Part shown: in pieces, positions 55,840 to 64,000 of the stretch
Layout: each line of letters begins with the position of its first letter
How positions within the stretch are numbered: position 1 is the stretch's first letter
Source of the DNA: Spirometra erinaceieuropaei
Taxonomy: Eukaryota; Platyhelminthes; Cestoda; Diphyllobothriidea; Diphyllobothriidae
Assembly (NCBI GenBank): GCA_902702965.1
Contig: CACRXP010000642.1
Span: forward strand, 203,215-267,214
DNA length: 64,000 bases
Direction of reading: 5' to 3'
Made by a program: the position numbers and the translations under genes
Notes under the pieces: generated by a model
What the model saw: only the letters and a program-made list of their open reading frames with translations
Told to the model about the DNA's origin: nothing
The model's database searches: none

Positions 55840-56020
55840 GGGCTCGTGGCCCGGTGAGTAGAGGCGTTGACTTCTAAACCAACAGGTCGCGAGTTCGAGG
55901 CTCGGGTGTTCCACACTTCCGGCTTGGGTATGGCTGGCTGACGACGGCTAATAAGCCAGAAATGGCCATTCCAGTCTCCCTTGTCTTTGTCGGTAATATC
56001 ATTCTGCCTATATATATATA
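55840..56020 (+). mobile_element. tRNA-headed hammerhead repeat, 5' half
   Basis: GGGCTCGTGGCCCGGTGAGT carries the box-A-like TGGCCCGGTGAG; 46 nt later GTTCGAGGC matches the box-B consensus GWTCRANNC. Between them GTTGACTTCTAAACCAAC forms an anticodon-arm-like stretch. Then GTTCCACACTT, the hammerhead, and TCTTTGTCGGTAATATCATT ending in a TA run. A Pol III internal promoter is therefore likely. Confidence 0.85.
55932..55976 (+). ncRNA. Hammerhead-ribozyme-like motif in tRNA-headed repeat
   Basis: Stem I GGCTGG/CCAGTC (6 pairs, one wobble); core CTGACGA at 55938-55944; C; stem II GGCT/AGCC with AATA loop; A; GAA at 55959-55961; palindromic ATGGCCAT as helix III; T as cleavage base. Confidence 0.75.
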
Positions 56021-56060
56021 TATATAGATGTTGGAAGGTAGGCATCCCAAGAAATATAAG

Positions 56061-56679
56061 TCGAAGTCGAATGTGTGCTTTGGGAAAGCAAGTTTATTGT
56101 GCAAATTTTCGACGCCGGTTCCCCGAGTCGTCGTCAGTCACAGACAGAAAGCAAATGCGCCAACACAGTTAACATCTTAAGTACACGTAAAAAAATCTCT
56201 AATCGCCTGACGCTCACGCCAGTAAGCGGCCGTCGTGTTTGTCAGTCCGTTCTGATTGGTCCCCGCCTATTCCATCTCTCCTTGAGATTGCTGTACGCGG
56301 CATCCAACTCGATGTGCCTGTTGATGCATGAATCGTCTGAGTGCATGGCCTCAAGGAACTCTCGGCCTTTCTTTGCGGGGCACACAGCGACAATGCGAGT
56401 TTTTTCCCAAGCGAAAGTGTGTCCGGTGTCCAGGGTGTGCATGGCCACTTGAGATAGATGGTCTCGCCTCTTCACTGCCAACTGGTGTTCGTGGATGCGT
56501 GTAGAGGCGCGTTTTCCAGTCTGGCCACAATAGACGGCATCACACGCTTCACAAGGGATCTTGTAAACAACTTCTTTTTTGTCCAAATAGTTAACCTTAT
56601 CTTTAGGGTGCACGAGCTGAGTGCGTAGAGTAGTCGTCGGTCGGTGCGCCACCAGTTGGCAGTGAAGAGGCGAGACCAT
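56061..56679 (-). mobile_element. PLE, 5'-truncated, intact endonuclease end
   Basis: The minus frame 56679-56242 reads VAHRPTTTLRTQLVHPKDK, then GIY-YIG strands EVVYKIPCEACDAVYCGQTG, RIHEHQLAVKRRDHLSQVAM, HTFAWEKTRIV, FLEAMHSDDSCINRHIE and a stop, with no break. The UTR contains a hammerhead core, then AATAAA and CATTCGACTTCGAC as end. Subfamily markers (FAWE, CINRHIELDAAY) differ from the 42-kb element (FDFG, AINRHIDLP). Forms an inverted pair with the next entry. Confidence 0.85.
56100..56141 (-). ncRNA. Hammerhead-ribozyme-like motif, PLE 3' end
   Basis: Minus strand: TGTGA, CTGACGA, C, GAC..GTC, GAA-A-AT-T-T, GCACA. Core complete; stem I has TGTG/CACA with one mismatch at the core-proximal pair (A against G). 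Confidence 0.7.
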
Positions 56680-57078
56680 CTATCTCAAGTGGCCATGCAC
56701 ACCCTGGACACCGGACACACTTTCGCTTGGGAAAAAACTCGCATTGTCGCTGTGTGCCCCGCAAAGAAAGGCCGAGAGTTCCTTGAGGCCATGCACTCAG
56801 ACGATTCATGCATCAACAGGCACATCGAGTTGGATGCCGCGTACAGCAATCTCAAGGAGAGATGGAAGAGGCGGGGACCAAGCAGAACGGACTGACAAAC
56901 ACGACGGCCGCTTACTGGCGTGAGCGTCAGGCGATTAGAGATTTTTTTACGTGTACTTAAGATGTTAACTGTGTTGGCGCATTTGCTTTCTGTCTGTGCC
57001 TGACGACGACTCGGGGAACCGGCGTCAAAAATTTGCACAATAAACATGCTTTCCCAAAGCACACATTCGACTTCGACA
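56653..57078 (+). pseudogene. PLE 3' fragment, inverted partner
   Basis: Mirror of 56059-56484 (position sum 57137), about 426 bp, nearly identical. The plus frame 56644-56895 encodes HQLAVKRRDHLSQVAMHTLD through INRHIELDAAYSNLKERW. It differs by a few residues (KRRGPSRTD against NRRGPIRTD), so, unlike the 24-kb pair, the arms have begun to diverge. The GIY-YIG strands are missing from this arm. Confidence 0.85.
56995..57039 (+). ncRNA. Hammerhead-ribozyme-like motif, PLE 3' end
   Basis: TGTGC, CTGACGA, C, GAC..GTC, AAA-A-AT-T-T, GCACA. Stem I is 5 perfect pairs, but the invariant G of GAA is A, so cleavage should fail. AATAAA overlaps the stem I end. Confidence 0.65.
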
Positions 57079-57084
57079 TATATA

Positions 57085-57605
57085 TATATATATTCACTCA
57101 GAAATGGCCGCATACCGATCCATTGGCTTCACTAAGCAAACAAGCTTCGTATGGGCGATAGGGGTCACGAACAGGCAACCACCTACCAGGCCGAAGTCGG
57201 CCAAGCTATGATAGTAGAGGGGAGACGACAGAGTCTGGGGTAGATTAATACAGCACTGTTTCGGGCTTGTTTGTCTTCATTTAGCCAATCATAACCCTGA
57301 CCACCAGCTGGTACCGGAAACACAAGCATGCGAACAGACGTACCTGGCGCAGCTGGTCCACCACTGGGGTCTACCAGATGTGTCATAAACACTTCATCGA
57401 ACCGATGTTCATCAGTGCCTCGCCATCTGCCATTTTCTGTCGCTGCAGTTTGGGTATTTATTCACTCAGAAATAGGCGCACTCCGATCCATTGGCTTTCC
57501 GAAGCAAACAAGCTTCTTATGGACGATAGGGGTCACGAACAGGCAACCACCTACGAGACCGAAGTCGGCCAAGCTATGATGGCAGAGGGGATACGACAGG
57601 CATCC
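57085..57605. repeat. Unclassified repeat, two partial copies
   Basis: ATTCACTCAGAAAT(G/A)G(C/G)CGCA, CCGATCCATTGGCTT and CGATAGGGGTCACGAACAGG occur at 57095-57200 and again at 57460-57560, direct. The middle (57200-57330) matches 45.2-45.34 kb. No coding or RNA signature. Confidence 0.75.
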
Positions 57606-57615
57606 CAAGAAATAT

Positions 57616-58075
57616 AATTAGAAAGGTAAGGTTCTTTGGGAAATAGCAAAATTTTATTGTGAATTTTCGCGAATGGTTTCCCAGCTCGTTTTTAGACAAC
57701 GAGTGTGCAAAAACAGTTAATTTTTTGGCTGAGTCTGGCAAAAGGATTCCATGATTGGTAAAGGTCGTCATCTCGGGATTGGTTGACTCAGTTTGAATCT
57801 GTCCTTTACTGTTTTGTATGTGGCATCTCAATCGATATGTCAGTTGATGCATGCTTCCTCTGAGTACATTGCCTTCAGGAATTCGTGGCCTTTCCTTGTT
57901 TGGCAGTTGCCAAAAATGCGACTGTTTTCCCATGCGAATTTATGCACATTGTCCAGTGTGTGCATGGCCACCTGGGATAGATTGTCGCGTCTCTTCACCG
58001 CTAACCGATGATCATGGTTTTGCACACCCATTGGCAGAAGAGGAGTTGTCTGCTGTTTCTTAAAAAACTTCACCT
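57616..58075 (-). pseudogene. PLE 3' terminal fragment
   Basis: The minus frame 58073-57840 reads HDHRLAVKRRDNLSQVAMHT, KFAWENSRIFGNCQTRKGHE and FLKAMYSEEACIN, the endonuclease C-terminal half of the FAWE subfamily. A decayed hammerhead (TCTAAAAACGAGC..GCGAAAATTC) lies at 57664-57700, followed by AATAAA and the GGAAATAGC/CTTTCTAATT end shared with 23.56 kb. Confidence 0.75.
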
Positions 58076-58084
58076 TTCTAAATA

Positions 58085-58413
58085 TATATACATTGTTAGA
58101 GGGCGCTCACCGATCGTTCATACGGAACTCACACGTTCCGTTGTGCCTTATGGACTCTCTCTCTCGAGCCCAACCAGAAGCCGCACAGCGGCGCATGATA
58201 TATAGGCAGAATGATATTACCGACAAAGACAAGGGAGACTGGAATGGCCATTTCTGGCTTATTAGCCGTCGTCAGCCAGCCATACCCAAGCCCGAAGTGT
58301 GGAACCCCCGAGCCTCGAACTCGCGACCTGTTGGTTTAGAAGTCAACGCCTCTACTCACCGGGCCACGAGCCCGTTGCCTTGTCGGTTTTCGATCAGGAA
58401 TATACAGTGTTAG
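58085..58413 (-). mobile_element. tRNA-headed hammerhead repeat, full unit
   Basis: Complete unit on the minus strand: leader CTAACACTGTATATTCCTGA, tRNA-like head, hammerhead, TTTGTCGGTAATATCATTCT, ATCATGCGCCGCTGTGCGGC, and a 3' part ending GATCGGTGAGCGCCCTCTAA next to a short TA run. Its 5' end abuts the tandem plus-strand array in opposite orientation. Confidence 0.9.
58237..58281 (-). ncRNA. Hammerhead-ribozyme-like motif in tRNA-headed repeat
   Basis: Identical in all pairing positions to the 55932 copy: stem I GGCTGG/CCAGTC, CTGACGA, GGCT/AGCC, GAA, ATGGCCAT-T. Confidence 0.75.
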
Positions 58414-58508
58414 GTGGCGCTCGTGGCCCGGTGAGTAGAGGCGTTGACTTCTAAACCAACAGGTCGCGAGTTCGAGGCTCTGGTGTTCCACACTTCCGGC
58501 TTGGGTAT

Positions 58509-58553
58509 GGCTGGCTGACGACGGCTAATAAGACAGAAATGGCCATTCCAGTC
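58509..58553 (+). ncRNA. Hammerhead-ribozyme-like motif, first of tandem pair
   Basis: As at 55932 but stem II is GGCT/AGAC with one mismatch. Predicted cleavage after 58547. Confidence 0.65.
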
Positions 58554-58820
58554 TCCCTTGTGTTTGTCGGTAATATCATTCTGCCTATATATCATGCGCC
58601 GTTGTGCGGCTGTTGGTTGGGCTCGAGAGAGAGTCCATAAGGCACAACGGACCGAGTGAGTTCCGTATGAACGATCGGTTAGCGCCCCCTAACACTGTAT
58701 ATTCCCGATCGAAAACCGACAAGGCAACGGGCTCATGGCCCGGTGAGTAGAGGCGTTGACTTCTAATCCAACAGGTCGCGAGTTCGAGGCTCTGGTGTTC
58801 CACACTTCGGGCTTGGGTAT

Positions 58821-58865
58821 GGCTGGCTGACGACGGCTAATAAGCCAGAAATGGCCATTCCAGTC
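58821..58865 (+). ncRNA. Hammerhead-ribozyme-like motif, second of tandem pair
   Basis: All stems and core positions intact as at 55932. Predicted cleavage after 58859. Confidence 0.75.
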
Positions 58866-58919
58866 TCCCTTGTCTTTGTCGGTAATAGCATTCTGCCTAT
58901 ATATATACATATATATTAT

Positions 58920-59930
58920 GCAGTTACTTAGCTACTGCATACCGATGAAAATTACCGTTCTCCTTTCATCGAAAATCGTTAGCCGCTGGTGCGCTACTTG
59001 CTGAATGACCGGCATGCAAGTTGTTAATGGCTGGACGCCCGCGTACAGATTGCTCGGCCATCAGTCTTACCGGCCTGCTTGCATACCGTGCGGGTAATTA
59101 ATTAGGCCAGACCATGCCTCACCAAGAACTATGGAGTGTAGATGTTTTTGCACTTATTCATATACTGGAACCATTAAACCATCATTCAAACAGTTCTCGG
59201 CCCACGCCATTATCACCCCTAGCGTGAATTTCTGTCCCATCAAACTTGAATGTGTGGAGGATTCTCGTCAAATTTACGTCATTTATTAGGACTGTTGCAG
59301 CTTGTTTGGCCATTCGCGTTACGAGCTGTCTTCTATATTCTCCGACGTAGTTTCATTGCCCGCAACTGCACCAGATCCTTTTTATGACTGCAGAAGTCTC
59401 TTGCCTTGGCCGGGCATGTCTTGGTATCATTAACTGACGTTGAATAGTTACCTCCGGCCTACGAGAAACTCAAAAATTAAATACTGCTTAAAGGTTATTA
59501 ACGGCCTTCCAGACATTCGTTATGCATACAATCGCCTGTAAGAATTTGAGGTCGGTGCGACTTTTTCGTTCGTCTCGTTTGTGCATGCGCCAGCTGGCGA
59601 AGTTGCTCAGGAAATCATTTTCTGTGAAAAATTTTCCATTTAATTGGAATTCGGTAACTTTGCTTTCCGGTTTACTGCAGTGCATCTCAGCACGTCCTTA
59701 CGTAACCGCATGCGTGGCTGATTAGGTGCTCCCTGGTGAAGTTCATTATTTGCATCGGGTTCATCGGTTTTCTTAACACTTTGGTCTTGAGGTCAGTACA
59801 ATCACGGGACAGTGGAGCGTATGAAGGAAGGCCAGCGGAGTAATGTTTTCCATGTCTATCGAAAATTTCGTGTCTATCGTATGTTCAAGAGGACGTTATT
59901 AAGACGTCTTTTGAACATTTACTCCTGATA
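58920..59930 (-). pseudogene. PLE fragment, left half of pair
   Basis: The minus frame 59685-59488 contains HCSKPESKVTEFQLNGKFFT and NDFLSNFASWRM (linker between RT and endonuclease); near 59920 FKRRLNNVLLNIR is the RT segment after YVDD. The GIY-YIG part (59.25-59.45 kb) is degenerate. Corresponds to the plus-strand PLE at 14.77-15.87 kb in the inverted duplicate. Confidence 0.65.
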
Positions 59931-59934
59931 CATC

Positions 59935-60245
59935 TAATATCGACGACGGTATCTTCCACATCATGACAGCAGCCAACACGCTCGATGACATTTCAGCAGT
60001 TAACATTTTGCCCGCCTGTCATCAAGCCATTAGCGCAACAGCGGGCAGCAATTCCCGATAAAGGGGAGGGCGGTTATTTATCATAGGTATGCAGTAGCAT
60101 AGCGACTGCACCCTGTAATTGTCGTAACTTCCTCTGCACGAATAACCCGTTTCTGCCGCTGTCTTTACTGTTATGTCAGAACGAGAATCTTATTTGGCAG
60201 GCAAGTACAGTTCTTCTTCCATAGAGCGCGTCTGCGTCTTCTCAG
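59935..60245 (+). pseudogene. PLE 3' UTR fragment, right half of pair
   Basis: Follows the 3' UTR of the family (TGTTAAC..GCCCGCCTGTCATCAAGC, ATAAAGGGGAGGG, GCATAGCGACTGCA) to a decayed hammerhead near 60165-60200 (GAACGAGAATCTTATTTGGC). Mirror of 14.54-14.77 kb. Confidence 0.55.
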
Positions 60246-60519
60246 TAGAATTAATGTACACTATATACAACAGCTTTTACTACAATCATTGCATAATAAC
60301 ATACGGAATCAATAACAATTTTTTAAAGTTGTTTAAAGTGGCTTGATGAGTCCCGATGATAATTCAATCATTCAGAAACGTTGAGCTTTTCATACGTTAA
60401 GGTGAAAGAGGGAAATGCAGCCACAATCAAATCTTATCAATTAAAATTTGCAGACTTCATATCTGCATGTAACAATAATAAAGCGCAGGTATTTCGCTGA
60501 AGACGCACTGTCAAATAAA

Positions 60520-61440
60520 ATGGCTTGACTGCCGGTCAACTGCCAAATGAAGCGAAGAGACGAATCTGAGGAAGCGGTCTTCATAGGGAACACGATCGCA
60601 GAGACAAAAATGTTAGTTGCTTGAAATTTTGGATTCCCGCTCGAACCCATCATCACAGACAATTGCGCGTGTGGGGTGGTTCACGCACAAGGGATGCAGA
60701 ATTAATATGACGCAGTTGTCATGCCACCTCAAACCTATGAATATCCACGCCTCCCCAACCTTAATCAGGTACCGTTCGCTTGGTGTAATTTACATGGTCG
60801 ACATTCCCGTTGTCAACTTTTCCAATTTCATTACGGGTGCTGAATATGGGTGTGATGATAGCACGACCATCGACCTAGGTATTGGGAACAGTCTTTAAGT
60901 TTGCGCTTCTGCGTGACAAATTTCGCCGGCTAGGCGAAGTGTAGTCATTAAGAAGGGAAATGGAAGTTTGTTGCACTTGTAGATAGACTGGACCTAACGA
61001 AACATGATTCAAGCAGGTCAGGGCTACAGCAACTATCAGTCCTCACGAGAAGTTCCGCTTCATCAAATTTGAATGTTTGGCCGAATCTCGTCGAATAGGC
61101 CGTGACGTGAGTGTTGGCATCATTCATCAGCACTGCTACAGCGTGTTTGGCCATTCGCGGTTGGAGCAGACCTTCGGTTTCTCCGACGTGGTTGCTTTGC
61201 CCGCTTCTGCACCGAGTCGGGCAAACGACTGCAGATGTTTGTTGGCGTAGTAGCAGATTTTGCGGTTTGATTGCCTTAAGCTTGATGGTTGCGTACGATC
61301 TGAGAGCAACTGCAACCCCAGTGTTGTAAGAAGGCGGCCGACAGCATACCAAACGTTCTTGATATGCTGAAACGCTCGGCGCGATTTGGGGTCCGTGCGC
61401 TTCGGTTGGGGTTGCGCACAAACCGAAGACAACCGCCAAG
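60520..61440 (-). pseudogene. PLE GIY-YIG and 3' end, left half of last pair
   Basis: The minus frame 61439-60948 keeps VVCPTRCRSGQSNHVGETEG (GIY-YIG strands with the first changed), PRMAKHAVAVLMNDANTHVT, FGQTFKFDEAELL and LLESCF without a stop for 163 codons, the longest endonuclease-end frame of this subfamily. The 3' end at 60610-60665 has a hammerhead remnant (GTGATGA, stem II GGGTTC/GAATCC intact, AAA for GAA). Confidence 0.75.
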
Positions 61441-61444
61441 CGTC

Positions 61445-62165
61445 AGGTAATGAAATCAAACGACCCACTACTACGGCAAGAAACATCTACAGACGTAAAT
61501 CGAATCTTGTGCAGCTGGGTGCAAGAGAAATACATCAGAGAAAACGGTAGACTTCCCCTAACGCGAATGGTCAAACGTGCGGCAGCATTGCCAACAAAAT
61601 GGCGCCAGCTCAAAATTTGCGGCGTATTCAATGAGATACTGCTACACATTTGAACTCGATGAGGCCGAAATTCCCACTACAGATGACATCAGCGTACGTT
61701 GCGAAGTGCTTGAGTTATGGTCCGCTGGTCCCCAAACTCGGTGTTGAGACTTTGCCTAGGCAGATATATTTGCCACGCAGGAAGTGCACAGTTGAACGCT
61801 GTTCCCAACACCAGGGTCTGTAGGACAAATGGCTGAGAGACTGTCACAACAATATTTAACACCCGTTATAAAATTGCAGCAATTGACGGCGAGAAATTCA
61901 GCCATCAAACAGTGATCACAGCAAGGATGAAGGGTAAAGTTGGCTTTAAAACGATTATCACATCAAGAAAACCATTCCTGATTGTGGGTTGGGAGCAGTG
62001 AATATTTATAGGCATGCGTAGCACTGCGAGTGCATCCGATAAATACTTCAACCCCTTGTGTATAAACCGTCCGCATGTGATATTCTCCCTGATGAAGATT
62101 TTGAACAGGAATCCCAATCGTCAGGCAAATAGAGCACTTTTTCCTGCGATCACGTCTGCTTCTTA
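61445..62165 (+). pseudogene. PLE GIY-YIG and 3' end, right half of last pair
   Basis: Starts with the same GTCAGGTAATGAAATCAAAC junction motif as the plus-strand fragment at 13.4 kb. Contains AAATCGAATCTTGTGCAGCT (the GIY-YIG first strand region) and later FELDEAEIP-like sequence, all with broken frames. The 3' end has CCGATAAATACTTC at 62038 and a decayed hammerhead (CTGATGA..GGAATCC-CAAT) at 62090-62135. Confidence 0.65.
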
Positions 62166-62551
62166 CTGGTGTTCAACGGCCTGACCTACCAAATGAAACT
62201 TTAGCTACTTCATCTATAAGCTATGCTAATTTTGTCAAAATTGACAAACACTGTTGATGATATTTATTGTTTCTCTTAGGCACCAGGGCGCAAATTCATT
62301 TCTTGTTATTGTGCGTCCTATCTAAAACACAGCATGTTCTCGTCGAAATCCGCCGTCCTCGGAACTGTGTTGATAGTTATCATGTTATGCCGCGGTTGAT
62401 TTCTATGCCATCTAGCCGATAAACTGTCGGTTTCTCAGCGTATTTTTCATCATCTTATATGGCGGAAGAGGTCCGTGTGTTAGATTAAAAAAAAACGCTT
62501 TATTTGAAAAAATGCCAAAAAATGTGCTAGCCCGTTAGTAGACCGGACGTC

Positions 62552-62712
62552 AGACAATGGAGCCCAAATTGGAAGCTTTGGCGGTTTAACACCTTACCCA
62601 GGCCAAAAGGTTTCTATCTTCTTTGCGGACATAAAGAGTAACAGAAAATGGCTCTTTATAACTTTAATTCGCGTTCTCCAGGGACCTACACAATCAAGAC
62701 GAGAGTGACATT
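62552..62712 (+). CDS. Unrecognised conserved open frame (GLTPYPGQ), mirror copy
   Basis: Reads GAQIGSFGGLTPYPGQ, KVSIFFADIKSNRKWLFITL, IRVLQGPTQS, then a stop. Paralogue of the minus-strand frame at 11973-12383, with 15 extra nt in frame. Function unknown; possibly one exon or a repeat-derived frame. Confidence 0.3.
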
Positions 62713-62949
62713 TACCGTTACAAAATCGTGCCATTGAAACATGCATCAATTCAGATAAGGCAATAAAAGTAGCTTTTATTTTCCGGCGACTTACTAGAAA
62801 ACGATTGTCTCCGCGGGCATGGGAAACGATTCCCAGTCGTGTAAATGAGGGTATCTTTGTTAAAACCACTATATTTTCGAATTAGAATGTTTTAAAAAAT
62901 AACAGTTAAGAAGAAAAGCTTTCAACAATTGTTGCATTGGCCGCTTAAT

Positions 62950-63990
62950 CATTTTAAGGCAACGTTTAATCGTTGATGCGAATAGTTGTTGTTATTCGTG
63001 ACGGGCATTCAACCGAGCACATAGAAGTTCTCTCTGTATAGTATAATCTTATCGACATATGCTGTGCAAACCGAAGTTAACGAGTGTTATTTATTGAAGC
63101 CCGATCATAGAGCACAGAATAAAGCGGAAAAGTCAGAGAGAATGTAATGTGGCTTTATTATCACACACTGAAACAGCCAAATTAAATGAGAGGATTACTT
63201 CTGACTTTAGGGCATTCCGACAGCATGGGGTTAGTCAGTTAAAACATTTGTCGTAGGACTTTTGGACTTTTGATGATATTATTCAACTTTACACTTTAGT
63301 TGACTGTCAATTTAAAATACTTTGAGCTTTAAAATTTTTAAACATCGTGGCCGTTTTGGCCGTAGTCTTATGATCTAGATTCTAAGGCGTGATCAAAAAG
63401 AATCCGTACTATTGCAGCATGTTGCGCGATCAGATCAACTTAGTGTGCAGATGGCTGTGTTCTTCACTCATTGGAGAAAGGCGTCTGTAGTCCAGTTCCA
63501 TAACAAATTAATTTTAGTTTGTGGATTGCACACTGTTACCCATGTTCTTTGTACTTCTTCCTGTGCCATTTCTCATGTCAGCTAGTTGAGGATTGAGTGT
63601 GACATCTGGAAATGAATGTCTTGTTGACTGTTATGAAAGAAATACTGTCTTTTTATAATGGCTCAGTTCATACCCGACCAGTTTAAGATTCACGCATCCT
63701 GAAACTACTTGTCATTACCCTTATATTTGAAGCCAACGGCCGTATCACTTTTCGTAGTACAGCTTTATTTACCACCTTGCAGAGAAGCTGCGAATACTGT
63801 GGAAGTGCTATCCACCATCGGCCCGCCAATGGGTAAATACAGTCAGAAAGAATACTTCGTATCGACATAAACGAGATATCGTCACATGCTTTAGATTCAC
63901 TCGCAGACCTAATTTTCAAAACACCTATTAAACATTTGGCCAGGAAAATTAAGAAAGGATGCCCACCAGAGCCAAATCATCTTACCTTAA
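62950..63990 (+). repeat. Segmental duplication unit, mate at 8.0-9.1 kb
   Basis: See the mate entry. Direct orientation; continues to the window end. No gene recognised. Confidence 0.55.
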
Positions 63991-64000
63991 TGAGTCATGA

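Larger units (their letters stand above)
58414..58915 (+). mobile_element. Tandem tRNA-headed hammerhead repeats, period 312 bp
   Basis: One unit from the head at 58421 to the 3' end near 58694 runs directly through the leader TGTATATTCCCGATCGAAAA into the next head at 58733 and its hammerhead, ending in a TA run at 58896. Corresponding points are 312 bp apart (58547 and 58859). Short perfect 3' GAGCGCCCCCTAACAC leader junctions also appear at 26.8 and 41.3 kb, so units were tandem before dispersal. Confidence 0.9.
58920..62910. repeat. Inverted segmental duplication, right unit (mate 11.90-15.88 kb)
   Basis: See the left unit. PLE pairs, inter-PLE spacers and the GLTPYPGQ frame occur in mirror order. 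It begins right after the tandem tRNA-headed repeats. Confidence 0.7.

Noticed and set aside
58421..58490. Genuine tRNA gene in the tRNA-like head
   Set aside because: Box A and B are present but the acceptor and anticodon stems do not close properly and the element continues past the head; it recurs as part of a 312-bp repeat.
58414..58915. CRISPR or satellite array
   Set aside because: Only two units, with tRNA head and ribozyme motif and no unique spacers; dispersed single copies exist elsewhere.
62090..62135. Functional hammerhead
   Set aside because: CTGATGA is kept but stem II does not pair and GAA is CAA; listed only as a decayed part of the PLE.

Overview
The window looks like a gene-poor, AT-rich metazoan nuclear contig. 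A flatworm, most likely a tapeworm, is my inference, because Penelope-like elements (PLEs) with GIY-YIG endonucleases and hammerhead ribozymes dominate it. There are no operons, bacterial genes or CRISPR. An 80-base N run (49786-49865) marks an assembly gap.

Three kinds of sequence fill most of it. (1) PLE fragments on both strands (6.4-7.9, 12.7-15.9, 23.2-24.9, 26.2-26.6, 42.0-44.3, 50.7-52.2, 54.3-55.5, 56.1-58.1 and 58.9-62.2 kb). The best one (42.6-44.3 kb) keeps a reverse transcriptase with YVDD and a GIY-YIG domain in one frame broken by two TAG codons. Many 3' ends share an order: TATA-like box, hammerhead-like core, AATAAA, TCTTC-rich tail. Several insertions are head-to-head inverted pairs; one is an essentially perfect 533-bp inverted repeat (23.6-24.9 kb). 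(2) A tRNA-headed repeat of about 312 bp (26.8, 41.0, 55.5-56.0, 58.1-58.9 kb) with a hammerhead-like motif in its body; at 58.4-58.9 kb it is tandem, so two successive predicted cleavage sites lie exactly 312 nt apart. (3) Copies of an unrecognised three-exon secreted-protein gene (window start, 5.5-6.1 minus, 16.0-19.3 plus, 32.6-35.2 minus, 36.9-38.6 plus, and a divergent member at 49.2-49.9 plus). Exon phases are conserved and the middle exon is 254 nt in three copies, but all copies except the divergent one carry visible lesions.

Large segmental duplications tie the regions together: 11.9-15.9 kb is inverted at 58.9-62.9 kb; 15.9-23.2 kb matches 36.8-41.0 kb; 9.35-10.9 kb matches 28.85-30.15 kb; 8.0-9.1 kb matches 62.95-63.99 kb. 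Minor elements are a deleted Ty3/Gypsy element with one LTR (35.4-36.5 kb), a second GIY-YIG retroelement family (1.9-2.4 and 17.5-18.3 kb), a second tRNA-like SINE (53.4-53.8 kb) and a foldback repeat (41.4-41.8 kb). All homology was judged by eye and all boundaries are approximate unless a splice site, stop codon or exact arm is given.
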